Assembly (NCBI GenBank): GCA_016098155.1
Contig: JAAAJB010000001.1
Coordinates: 168,287 to 232,286 of the forward strand
Source of the DNA: Actinomortierella ambigua
Lineage: Eukaryota > Mortierellomycota > Mortierellomycetes > Mortierellales > Mortierellaceae
Direction: 5' to 3'
DNA: 64,000 bases
The position numbers and the translations under genes are program-made. This document shows positions 55,920 to 64,000 of the stretch, piece by piece. The notes beneath the pieces were generated by a model. That model searched no databases. It had not been told where the DNA came from and saw only the letters and a list, made by a program, of their open reading frames with translations. How positions within the stretch are numbered: the stretch's first letter is position 1; each line of letters opens with the position of its first letter.

Positions 55920-57680
55920 ATGCCCATTGAAGACCTCATTACTCTTCCTCATGTTGCCAAGGGCATTGCCTTGTACTCCAGCAGGACGACTCTGTCTTGT
56001 TGCTCACAGGTGAGCAAGGCATTTTACCAAGCTTTTACTCCACACCTGTGGCTCCACGTCGAGCGCTCGAGTTACGAGCCATCACCTGTCAACCACCGGG
56101 CCCTCTCAAAGTACGGCCGCTACATCCGGAGTGCCAACCTGCGACTGGAGACGGATATTTTATCGTTTGCCGAATTCTGCCCTAACCTGACGAGCCTGGC
56201 TAGCCCCTCTGGGCGGCTAAACTGGAAAAGGTTGGCCGTCGAGGTGTCGCCCCAAATACCCAAGATCGAGCGACTCCGCCTTCGGTACAATAGGGAGTAT
56301 CCAGGGTTTGCAGACTTCTTGACCCCGCTCAAAAACCTTCGCTCGCTGGTACTTCAGTATGACGAACATGATTTCCCAGCCACGCGGATGGCGACCATTT
56401 TGACCCATTGTCATCGCCAAGATATCCGTTTGGAGCTGTTTGAGATGAGGGGGACAGTCGTGGGAGATCGCAGCACTGTCTTTGGTCAGGAGCAACATGG
56501 TCAGGAGCAGCACGCTAGCGTCATCAACAGTAATGATGCGTTGGTTGCACTAAATCTGGATGACGCACACTTGTTAAACAGTAGTAGTAGTGGTGGTGGT
56601 GGCATCGAGGTTCCCGCGACACTCAAATCCTTCTTGTTCAAGGACCTCAAGCACCACCTTTCGTTCAACCAGCACGCGGCCGACTTGGTGCTGGCCACTA
56701 TTCAGCAATGCCCCGCCCTGCAAGAGATCTCGCTGCCCGAGCTCGACGCGTCGCAGCTGAGCCAGATTTACGACTGGCTGAGCCTTCGGAAACAGCAGCG
56801 ACAGTCCCCGACTTTGCTCACCGCTATCCACTTTGGGTCCTGGACGCGTGGGCCAGACCTTGCACAGACGGACAAGTCCCTCGCAGACCTGGTGCTGCTG
56901 CTCCCCCAGAACACGCTTCGCCAGCTCACCTTCCGCTCGGGCTATATTGGGACACAGTTGCTCAAGGCCATCTTGAACCATCATGCACGGTCGATCGAGG
57001 TGTTGGACATTGGCGGTGGGTCGAACGTCACACAGATGACGAGCTCCCTGGCACGTGCTTTCCTGAGCCAGTGCCCCTCCTTGACGGTTTTCAAGGTGGG
57101 CCAAGGGGTGACGTCGTCGATCTTGAGTGGACAGGACGCCATGAATGACGGCCTGCCGTGGGCATGTCAGCACCTGGAGGTACTACAGCTGTCGATCGGA
57201 GGGTTTTGTCTCCAGTCGAACAACGATGATGAGGAAGGGCCCGAGGGGCAAGGGATCGTGCCTTGTCAAACACATGATGCCTGTCTTGCACAGGAGCGAC
57301 AGGTGATGCAGCAGCTGGGCCGATTACGGAGCCTGTATGAGCTCGACACGAGCCTGTACCCGCGACTTTACCCGGCCGTGCAGGATCCGCCAGGGGCGAG
57401 GATTGACGAGACGGGCGAGCCGCCGCATCTGGCCTGGACCATCGCTGCTGGGCTGGACCTGTTGGCGCCGCTCAAGGACCTCAAGTTGTTTCGCTGCTAT
57501 GGCGTTGAGCACAAGACTCTGGTTGAGGATGTGAAATGGATGAAGCGGCATTGGCCCAAGCTCCAGGACCTGAGCTGTGGCTGGGACCAGGGCTTGTTTG
57601 GACAGGAGATCTCAGATTGGCTGCAACGAAACTGGGTTGGGGTATATGAACACATGGCTTTGCTAAATTGGCTGGAATAA
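55920..57680 (+). CDS. F-box-like leucine-rich-repeat protein 1 of cluster
   Basis: Intronless, 586 aa. The N-terminus MPIEDLITLPHVAKGIALYSS...LSCCSQVSKAFYQAFTPHLW fits an F-box-like domain. The rest consists of degenerate leucine-rich repeats (ANLRLETDILSFAEFCPNLTSL, KNLRSLVLQY, QHLEVLQLSIGGF), expected to bind substrate proteins for SCF ubiquitination. A Ser/Gly stretch encoded by AGT and GGT repeats lies near residue 220. The C-terminus ends with a motif shared with the next two genes: VKWMKRHWPKLQDLSCG. It starts about 200 bp from the DAD4 start and is divergent from it. Confidence 0.78.
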   Translation: MPIEDLITLPHVAKGIALYSSRTTLSCCSQVSKAFYQAFTPHLWLHVERSSYEPSPVNHRALSKYGRYIRSANLRLETDILSFAEFCPNLTSLASPSGRLNWKRLAVEVSPQIPKIERLRLRYNREYPGFADFLTPLKNLRSLVLQYDEHDFPATRMATILTHCHRQDIRLELFEMRGTVVGDRSTVFGQEQHGQEQHASVINSNDALVALNLDDAHLLNSSSSGGGGIEVPATLKSFLFKDLKHHLSFNQHAADLVLATIQQCPALQEISLPELDASQLSQIYDWLSLRKQQRQSPTLLTAIHFGSWTRGPDLAQTDKSLADLVLLLPQNTLRQLTFRSGYIGTQLLKAILNHHARSIEVLDIGGGSNVTQMTSSLARAFLSQCPSLTVFKVGQGVTSSILSGQDAMNDGLPWACQHLEVLQLSIGGFCLQSNNDDEEGPEGQGIVPCQTHDACLAQERQVMQQLGRLRSLYELDTSLYPRLYPAVQDPPGARIDETGEPPHLAWTIAAGLDLLAPLKDLKLFRCYGVEHKTLVEDVKWMKRHWPKLQDLSCGWDQGLFGQEISDWLQRNWVGVYEHMALLNWLE

Positions 57681-58060
57681 GATGCGGTAGGCTGAGGAGG
57701 GTATTGTAGGAAATGGGATAATTGGTCAAAACTGCATGCATATGTACAAACAAAGCACATGCAAAAAAGATAAAAATGGTGTGGGAGTACAACAATCGGC
57801 ATGAAGGTGTCAGGGTTGCATGACAGAGGTCAAGTTCCAAGACATCAAAGTTCTTCGTGTTTTTGTAAAAAGAGTTTGGGCTGGGTTGGGCGTCTGGAAT
57901 ACGGAGGTGTGTTGAACATTCCACGTTCGTTAAAGTTTTATGAGACGATAAAAAAAAAAAGTGGGCCGATGGCATGCATTATATAAATAAAATTTGTATG
58001 AAATCCGATGTGTACATTATTATTTTTTGATTTTCTCTGGTGAATCGAGAATAGAATCAA
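57681..58060. other. Convergent intergenic region
   Basis: 380 bp between two convergent F-box genes. AT-rich sequence near 57975-58035 probably holds poly-A signals. No gene is seen. Confidence 0.45.
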
Positions 58061-59806
58061 TCACCACACCCCAGCTGATTTGAAGAGATTGGGCCAATGT
58101 TGGTTGATCCACTCCCGTTCTCGCTCGCCAAGGTCAAAGTGGCCACTCAGCAGCCACAGGTACTCCATTTGCGTGAGTGATGCTAGCTTGGTCATACCCG
58201 AGTCGAGTGTCCATACCAGGCTTCCTCCGCGCTCGTTGACGTCTTTTTGGGTCTCGTTTAGAGTCTCGCTCAAGTCCAAGGATTTCAGTCGAGTCAATTG
58301 AGCAAGCTGATCAAACACGGCGTTCTGAAGCGATGGTGTCGAACAGCCGACGACGCACACCGCCAAGTACTCGAGGTGTTGATGACAAGCCCATGGCGCC
58401 CGAATAATGTCGGCGGCATCGAGACGTACTTGGCCCTTCCACCCTTGGCTACCAGCCTTGAACTCTCGAAGGCGCGTGCAGCTGGCCAATACGCTCTGGA
58501 TGGATGCGCTCGGCACTGGGCTTTGACTATGCTCGATCGACAGCTTCTCCATGCTCTGCGACTGACATTCGGCAATTGCCGCCATTGTCTCTGCGCCGAC
58601 GGTGCTGCCCGTCAAGAGTAGTTCGCGCATGGAGTCGCGCGAACAGGCTTTGACGACGGCGGCAATGTCGGCGTCCGTCAAATACGACAGGTATGTGAAA
58701 TCGATCACCTCGATCTGGCGGCAATACGTCTCAATGGCCTGTACAAAGTGTGGGGATTGGGCACGAGTCAGATTTGGTGGATAGAGACTCTTGACATTGG
58801 ATGCCAGCTTGAGGAACGGAAGGAAAAAGTCGTCCTGCAAACTGGCCGTGTCCTTGAACCGTAGATCCAGGTCTATGAGCGCGCGGAGGGGCTCGATCTG
58901 TTTTATGAGAGACTCGGTGAAGCATCTCATGGATGAGGAGGCACCAGCGCTGCTATCGAATGGTCCGGCAACATCGGCACGGATGGGGCACACAAGACGA
59001 AGTCTTCGTAATTGACGACAGCGCCAGACGCTGCGAATCAAGTCTTCAATGCTAGTGGGGGTGTGTTGATTGACCAATCGCAGACTCTCCAGATGTTCAA
59101 ATTTGGCGATGATTGCATGCCAGTGATAAGGCAAAGTGAGCGCAATGATCTCGAGCGATGTCAGTCGTATGTGCGTGTTCTCGGCAAGTTTGGAGATGGC
59201 AGACCACTCTGAACCGATATCCACCTGAATGAAAAGGCTTGAGAGGTTCGGTGTGTATCTGAGAATGTGAGGCAAAAGGTCAGGCAGCGTCACCTGGACA
59301 TGGCGGACATGCTGGCCGTTGGACTCGAATCCGGTTGTGAATGCCTCTGTGAACTGTGGTAACGGGATGGGGTGGCTAATCGCCTCTGTGGATTCGTCGC
59401 TCACGCTCTTGCCAAGCTCCACCATACTTGTCGAGGGATGGGGGTCTCTCCTCTTGTTGCTCTTGATACAGCGATCCACCATGACCCTCTTGATGCGACG
59501 CAGCCTCGCCGTGAACTGTGCTAGACTGGCTTGTCTCTTTGGCATCGCGTTCGTCCCGCGACTAGTCTTCGCGGGCACGTCAGGCGGGGTTGGAAGAGGT
59601 TCGACGGGGCTAACCAACTCGTCATCGTCATCCATTGGGCCATACATGTAGTCACTGAAGCTGTTGTCGAGGTTGATAGACGCCCAGAGACTGCGTGAGA
59701 AGACCCTGTGCCAAGTCTTGCATACAAGCACACATTGCGTGAGATCGGTGAGGTCGAGATGGAGCGCAATTGCGTCGGCAATGATTGGGATGGTGAACGG
59801 ATCCAT
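58061..59806 (-). CDS. F-box-like leucine-rich-repeat protein 2 of cluster
   Basis: Intronless, 581 aa from the ATG at 59806 (MDPFTIPIIADAIALHLDLTD). An in-frame ATG 42 nt upstream at 59848 is possible; the frame beyond that has low-complexity sequence. The N-terminal 45 residues form an F-box-like motif (CVLVCKTWHRVFSRSLWASI). After an acidic and basic linker of about 120 aa come degenerate leucine-rich repeats (FEHLESLRLVNQH, RQLRRLRLVCP, CRQIEVIDFTYLSYLTD, TRLKSLDLSETL). The chain ends with WINQHWPNLFKSAGVW, the same terminal pattern (W-x(5)-WP-L) as its neighbours. It is divergent from the next gene with about 540-580 bp between starts. The pair probably arose by duplication within a larger family. 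Substrate is unknown. Confidence 0.78.
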   Translation of the reverse strand: MDPFTIPIIADAIALHLDLTDLTQCVLVCKTWHRVFSRSLWASINLDNSFSDYMYGPMDDDDELVSPVEPLPTPPDVPAKTSRGTNAMPKRQASLAQFTARLRRIKRVMVDRCIKSNKRRDPHPSTSMVELGKSVSDESTEAISHPIPLPQFTEAFTTGFESNGQHVRHVQVTLPDLLPHILRYTPNLSSLFIQVDIGSEWSAISKLAENTHIRLTSLEIIALTLPYHWHAIIAKFEHLESLRLVNQHTPTSIEDLIRSVWRCRQLRRLRLVCPIRADVAGPFDSSAGASSSMRCFTESLIKQIEPLRALIDLDLRFKDTASLQDDFFLPFLKLASNVKSLYPPNLTRAQSPHFVQAIETYCRQIEVIDFTYLSYLTDADIAAVVKACSRDSMRELLLTGSTVGAETMAAIAECQSQSMEKLSIEHSQSPVPSASIQSVLASCTRLREFKAGSQGWKGQVRLDAADIIRAPWACHQHLEYLAVCVVGCSTPSLQNAVFDQLAQLTRLKSLDLSETLNETQKDVNERGGSLVWTLDSGMTKLASLTQMEYLWLLSGHFDLGEREREWINQHWPNLFKSAGVW

Positions 59807-59848
59807 TCTGCGATGACGAGAGGTGTTCAAGGTGGGGAGGGAGGACAT

Positions 59849-60386
59849 GATTAAAAGATGAGATGGATGACCCCCGTTCACTATTGTTTCCGGCAGGAGA
59901 GAAAGGAAGAGAAAAAAAAAGAGAGAAAGAGAGAAGCAAAAAAAGGGGGAAGCTGGGAAAGGGAAGGGGAGGAGGGAAAAAGAGTGTGGTAGAGTAAGGA
60001 GGGGCGGTGCTCTGTGCACCACCACGACCACCAATGCGGGCTCTGTCCTTGGGTCTGGCAAAGCCAATGTGCATTGCACAAAGCCCTCTTCTCCCCTCTC
60101 GTCGTTCATGCCCAGCCGCGCGCCCTTGTTTGCTGCCGTAGTAGACACAGAGTCGCCTCCCTTCTTCCCCCCTCCTTCTCCCCCATGGCCCATGCATGGC
60201 CTGTCAATCTCACGTTGACTTGAAAAAGATAAAAAGTAGTGGCACCCAATAAGAAAAGTCGGGGTTGATTGGTTGTCCCAAGACGTGGCTGCCGCAGTCT
60301 TTCTGACTTGGTCAGGTTTACTTTTTTCTGTTTTTTCCACATGTAGCTGATTCCATCATACCCTTTCATTACACACCGTACATTCA
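59849..60386. other. Divergent promoter between two F-box genes
   Basis: The region is rich in GA/CT low-complexity sequence near 59890-60000. No TATA box or conserved element was recognised. Confidence 0.4.
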
Positions 60387-61985
60387 ATGAAATCCTCCAT
60401 TTCTGTTGAGCCCATTAGTATTCCCGAGATCCGGCACCTCATTACGCTGCATCTTACTCATCATGACCTGGCCGTGGTAGTCAGGCTGAGCAAGGCATGG
60501 AGAGATGCGCTGCTGCCTCGCCTTTATCGCACGGTCCATTGGTGTAGTGTTGGCGAAGGCGACTCTGTGCGCCGCTGTTGGAAAGATAGCGCCCCACCAG
60601 TGTCGATAGAGGCACTCAAGGCACACGGGCATCTTGTTCGACGGCTTGTCGTGGAGCGCTTCGACAATCTCGTGCTTCTGACTGACACGTGCCCCAATGT
60701 CAGGGAGCTTGTCCTTCCCAACGAAACGTATCATTGGCCCCATCTCGAGCAGTTTGTCCAAGCACACCCCTCCATCACATCGCTCACCATGCTGATTGCG
60801 AGGGACGAGAATGTTGGGCCGGACCGACTGTTTAGGGCGCTCCCCAATCTCAAGGAGCTCGTCGTTACCTGCCGATACACCTCGTCTCCGGATGGCTTGA
60901 TATTCGCACTATTGCAGCACTGCCATCAGCTAGAGTCTCTTGACATGGACTTGTTCTACTTGGGTGGTGGTGGTGGCCGTCGTAGCGGTGGCGGTGGGTA
61001 CGGTCCTGGTCACTCCTCCGATAGGTGCAGAACGGACCTGAAACCCAAGCTCGCCCTCAAGGACTGCAAAATGACTTTTTGCCGCGACTCTCCTCCTCAG
61101 GCGATGGATTGCGTGCTAGATGTGCTCCTCCGATCGCCACACCTGGCCAGTGCCAAGCTGCCTCGCTTTGCGCCAAGCCAGCTGAGTCGTCTCTGCCGTG
61201 TTTTTCAAGAGCAGTGCCCGTCGATTGCGTCTCTCGACCTCTCTGCGCTGAGCAAGCATCATGGTGACGACGAGTTTGCCTCCATCTTCTCCTCCTTTCG
61301 GCCTAACCAAATCAAGTCGATCATCCTCAACAGTTGCACTCTGGGCGTAAAAACACTCGACACGATCCTTGATCAGTTTGCTGACTCCATTGAGGTGCTC
61401 AAACTCGAGTATGCGCGCGGCGCTCTTCCGAGCGAGTGGATCCAGCGGGTGCTCTCACAGTGTGGCCAACTGAGACACATCTCCACCGAGAGCCATGTCG
61501 ATCGCCAGGGTCTTCTCTCCCGAGTGGATGTCCTTCGGTCGCCGTGGGTGTGCTCCCACCTTGAGGTGTTCCGTGTGCCCATCATCCACGTCTGTGCCAC
61601 TGTGGGTTGTCTCCACCTTACCAGCAGGGGCGATACCACCGCCTCGATTCAAAGTTCAGGATGTTGCAGTGCTCAAGTGTACTCCCAACTCGCAAAAATG
61701 ACACGACTACGAGAGGTGAGCATGGCGAGTGAGGACACACCGCGATGGCCCGCTGCTGAGGATGTCACGCTTGACTGGAGCATTCAGGGAGGGCTCGACA
61801 AGCTTGCGCCGTTGGTTCACATAGAGTCGCTTCAAGTCTCGACGCAGAGTCAGAGGATTGGGCCGTTAGAGATGGCATGGATGAAGGTCTATTGGCCCAA
61901 GCTGCGTGTGCTGACAGGCGTGGACCTGGATACGATTGCGTGGGCGCTAGAATATTGGCCCGGGCTCGATATACATGCCATTTAG
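60387..61985 (+). CDS. F-box-like leucine-rich-repeat protein 3 of cluster
   Basis: Intronless, 532 aa. MKSSISVEPISIPEIRHLITLHLTHHDLAVVVRLSKAWRDALLPRLYRTV carries the F-box-like motif. Degenerate leucine-rich repeats follow (CPNVRELVLPNE, PNLKELVVTCRY, CPSIASLDLSAL, DSIEVLKLEYARG). A short Gly/Arg/Ser-rich insert (GGGGGRRSGGGGYG) lies near residue 195. The end (MAWMKVYWPKLRVLTGVD) matches the terminal pattern of the other two proteins in this cluster. As with them, an SCF substrate-receptor role is inferred from architecture only. Confidence 0.78.
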   Translation: MKSSISVEPISIPEIRHLITLHLTHHDLAVVVRLSKAWRDALLPRLYRTVHWCSVGEGDSVRRCWKDSAPPVSIEALKAHGHLVRRLVVERFDNLVLLTDTCPNVRELVLPNETYHWPHLEQFVQAHPSITSLTMLIARDENVGPDRLFRALPNLKELVVTCRYTSSPDGLIFALLQHCHQLESLDMDLFYLGGGGGRRSGGGGYGPGHSSDRCRTDLKPKLALKDCKMTFCRDSPPQAMDCVLDVLLRSPHLASAKLPRFAPSQLSRLCRVFQEQCPSIASLDLSALSKHHGDDEFASIFSSFRPNQIKSIILNSCTLGVKTLDTILDQFADSIEVLKLEYARGALPSEWIQRVLSQCGQLRHISTESHVDRQGLLSRVDVLRSPWVCSHLEVFRVPIIHVCATVGCLHLTSRGDTTASIQSSGCCSAQVYSQLAKMTRLREVSMASEDTPRWPAAEDVTLDWSIQGGLDKLAPLVHIESLQVSTQSQRIGPLEMAWMKVYWPKLRVLTGVDLDTIAWALEYWPGLDIHAI

Positions 61986-62655
61986 TCATTGAGTAGGGTA
62001 AATAATACATAAAAGAAGCATTGCTCTCTACCCTTGTCTTTCTCCTTCCCTCTCGTGGCTATTTCGTGACCCCCTTGTCGGCACTAGGAGCAGGGGAGGG
62101 GGGGCAGAGAAAGAAAGAAGGTGGTCTGGGGAATGTGAGAGGGAAGAGGGAGGAGGCGTCGCGTGGCAGCGCGACATGGGGGGGGGGGCGCAAAGGAGGC
62201 AAGAACTTTGTTCACACAGAACTCCCTCTGCCCCCAGTCCTCTTTTTCTCGTGGACACGAGGAATATATGGTTTTCGTAATGGAACACGCCTCGTGTGCC
62301 TCCATCGAATCACTCCATCCTCCATAGCCGACTAGATTCGCCTTTGCGTTCTCGTCCTGGTTGGCTGTGTGGCTCTTTCTCGCACCTCCCTCTCACTCCC
62401 TTTGACGGGGCAGCCCTTTCCTCATCCTTCCCCTTCTGCCCCTTCTCCTTCCGTTGCACTCCTTGTCGCATCCCACCTAATCGACTAGACACACCCATTC
62501 CCTCCCCTCTGTCTCCCCTCGCCACGTCTTTACTTGACTGAACCTTTGGTTCACTTTCTCTCCTTCAAGGTTGCCCCTCCGTCCTCCTTCTCTTTCACTT
62601 TTTTTTTCGTGCATTACACATAGTCCTCTTCCTCTTTTTTTTTTTTTTTTCTTGC
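61986..62655. other. Intergenic region before RCY1
   Basis: 670 bp with G runs near 62097-62190, CT-rich sequence from about 62360, and a run of T just before the RCY1 start. No gene is seen. Confidence 0.45.
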
Positions 62656-64000
62656 ATGGAGCTTGTGTTTGACGTCGATGACCTGGAGAGCAGGACATCG
62701 TCGGACCTGATCACCACGTCCATCCCCTCTTTACCCCCCGACATTCTTCTGCAATGTATCCAGTATCTCCCCGTGTCGTCGATACCTTCCGTGGCGCTCG
62801 CTTGTCGACGTCTCAAGGTCATTGCCTACAGCGATGACCTATGGGAGCAGCGATTGCAAGCCATGGGGTATGGGTCACAAAAGAGGGGAGGATCCCAATC
62901 GGAACCAGGTGGAAACAGCTTACTGGACGATCCTATCGATGCGCTGCCCCGGTTTCCTGTCCAATCTGCCAACATGTCCGACATGACGCGCAAGCGCGCC
63001 TCGGCCAACGCTCAGGAGGCGCTGGGCATCGCCAACGGTGGACGGACCTCGATGGTCGGGTCAGACCATGATGGTATGACAAGGATCAGCTTATCAGATC
63101 CACCAGCTGCCTCTGCAATACCCTCATCATCGTCCTCGGCGCGGATCCATATCCCAGGGCTCCCAGGAGACCCCTACGCGATGATTCAAGAAAGCAGGGA
63201 CACCGCGCACGGTGCCATGGAGCGCTTCAAGGCTATCCACAGGGAATTGTGGCCATACTATGTTGACTTTCGGTATGGCAACAAGGACAGCAGGGTCATC
63301 CAGGAGTTTGGAAAGGAGGTCATCGATGTCGCACGGATGTTGGCCCGACTTTTGGTGTTTTCGAGAGCCAATCTCACTGATGATTCTGATATGGTAATGT
63401 ATATCTTTCAGCTTCATACACAAAAAGACGAGCCTGAAGAAGTTGAGAGAAAGTGTGTGAGGGTGTGAAGGAGAGCAGGAGGGCTGTGGGAAGATTATCC
63501 GGCACTAAATGGTACGAAGAGAGGACTTGCCATCGTCTGCAGGGAACTGACTATTTCCGCCCGCCTCCCTTCCATGCTTTGTGTCCGTCTCTGGAATGTT
63601 TTTTTTTTTTTTTTTCAAAATAGATCAACGAGAATCTGCAGGGGACGTGCGAGTACTTTGAGAACCGATGTCTTCATCTGTTCGAGGTCGCCTACGACAT
63701 GAGAGACGTGGCAGAGATGGCGAAATTTGCTGGAGTATTACTGGATCTCAACGGCGCTGTGGCATGTATCCAGATCTTTATCCAGAAGAACGGTATATTT
63801 TTCGACAATGTCTACGAACCAACCGAGAACGTAAAGTATGTTCGCCTTTGATTCTCGCACTGAAAAGATGCTGAGAAGGAATTGAGAACGATCATGAAAA
63901 TAGGCTTCAAAAAACTCACCCATCTCATGCAAAAAAAAAAAAAAAAAAAAAAAAATAGGGGAAAGGGGGGCCCGGCGGACCCCCCCCCCGCCCCACGCAC
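62656..64000 (+). CDS. RCY1: Recyclin-1-like F-box protein, 3' end outside window
   Basis: Two exons are clear, 62656-63393 and 63624-63830, giving the first 315 aa; the next exon lies at or beyond the window edge. An F-box is at about residues 24-68 (SIPSLPPDILLQCIQYLPVSSIPSVALACRRLKVIAYSDDLWEQRL, in shortened form SLPPDILLQCIQYLPV). After a Ser-rich linker the chain enters the Sec10/recyclin-type helical domain (PYYVDFRYGNKDS, CLHLFEVAYDMRD, CIQIFIQKNGIFFDN). Yeast Rcy1 is needed for recycling of proteins from endosomes to the Golgi and plasma membrane. The donor chosen after exon 2 is AAC/GTAAAG. The last 60 bases are a poly-A run followed by a GC homopolymer-rich sequence that may be low quality. 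Confidence 0.82.
63931..64000. repeat. Poly-A run and G/C homopolymers at window end
   Basis: A run of about 25 A is followed by runs of G and C to the edge. The composition is unlike anything else in the window. It could be a real intron end, since TAG follows the A run, or an assembly-end artefact. Confidence 0.7.

Noticed and set aside
1..64000. tRNA, rRNA and CRISPR elements
   Set aside because: No cloverleaf, rRNA core sequence or regularly spaced direct repeats were recognised. A covariance-model scan was not possible, so a missed tRNA cannot be excluded.

Overview
The window looks like nuclear DNA of a filamentous early-diverging fungus, most likely Mortierellomycota or Mucoromycota. 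The evidence is many spliceosomal introns, mostly about 60-200 nt with GT-AG ends, CT/GA-rich and homopolymer-rich intergenic DNA, several F-box/leucine-rich-repeat genes, and orthologues of general fungal housekeeping genes. I see no operons, CRISPR arrays, rRNA or tRNA. The exact genus cannot be read from the sequence.

Layout. 0.3-3.2 kb: a transcription factor carrying both Zn2Cys6 and C2H2 fingers (minus). 4.5-6.0 kb: an RBM18-like RRM protein (plus). 6.1-8.3 kb: dCMP deaminase (minus), divergent from a ZNF706-like small zinc-finger gene (plus). 9.0-10.4 kb: an intronless gene derived from a Tc1/IS630-type transposase with no intact catalytic triad (plus). 10.7-12.9 kb: an F-box-like protein (minus). 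13.3-19.9 kb: a small secreted cysteine-rich protein and two tandem secreted GH5 glycosidases with ricin-B-type lectin modules (all minus). 21.8-25.6 kb: a TMEM86/YhhN membrane protein (plus) convergent with ER Hsp70/BiP (minus). 28.2-33.5 kb: an alpha/beta hydrolase and the co-chaperone STI1/HOP (plus). 34.0-38.8 kb: an orphan protein and oligopeptidase B (minus). 39.2-44.1 kb: SF3b subunit p14 (plus), kinetochore protein Mis14/Nsl1 and the TFIIH helicase RAD3/XPD (minus). 44.9-48.8 kb: a TAF14-like YEATS protein and an orphan nuclear-looking protein (plus). 49.5-55.4 kb: a 13-exon FANCD2 orthologue (plus), convergent with DASH subunit DAD4 (minus). 55.9-62.0 kb: three F-box/LRR genes. 62.7 kb to the end: the 5' part of a recyclin-1 (RCY1) F-box gene.

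Functional themes. Chaperones: KAR2 in the ER and STI1 in the cytosol, the latter with a perfect three-unit heat-shock element. DNA repair and dNTP supply: RAD3, FANCD2, DCD1. Chromosome segregation: MIS14, DAD4. Secreted carbohydrate-active enzymes: the GH5 pair beside the cysteine-rich protein. Ubiquitin ligase adaptors: four F-box-like genes plus RCY1. These are neighbours, not demonstrated co-regulated units.

Exon borders were derived by hand from splice consensus, reading phase and family similarity. Internal borders are well constrained. The first exons of RAD3, FANCD2 and the cysteine-rich protein are not.
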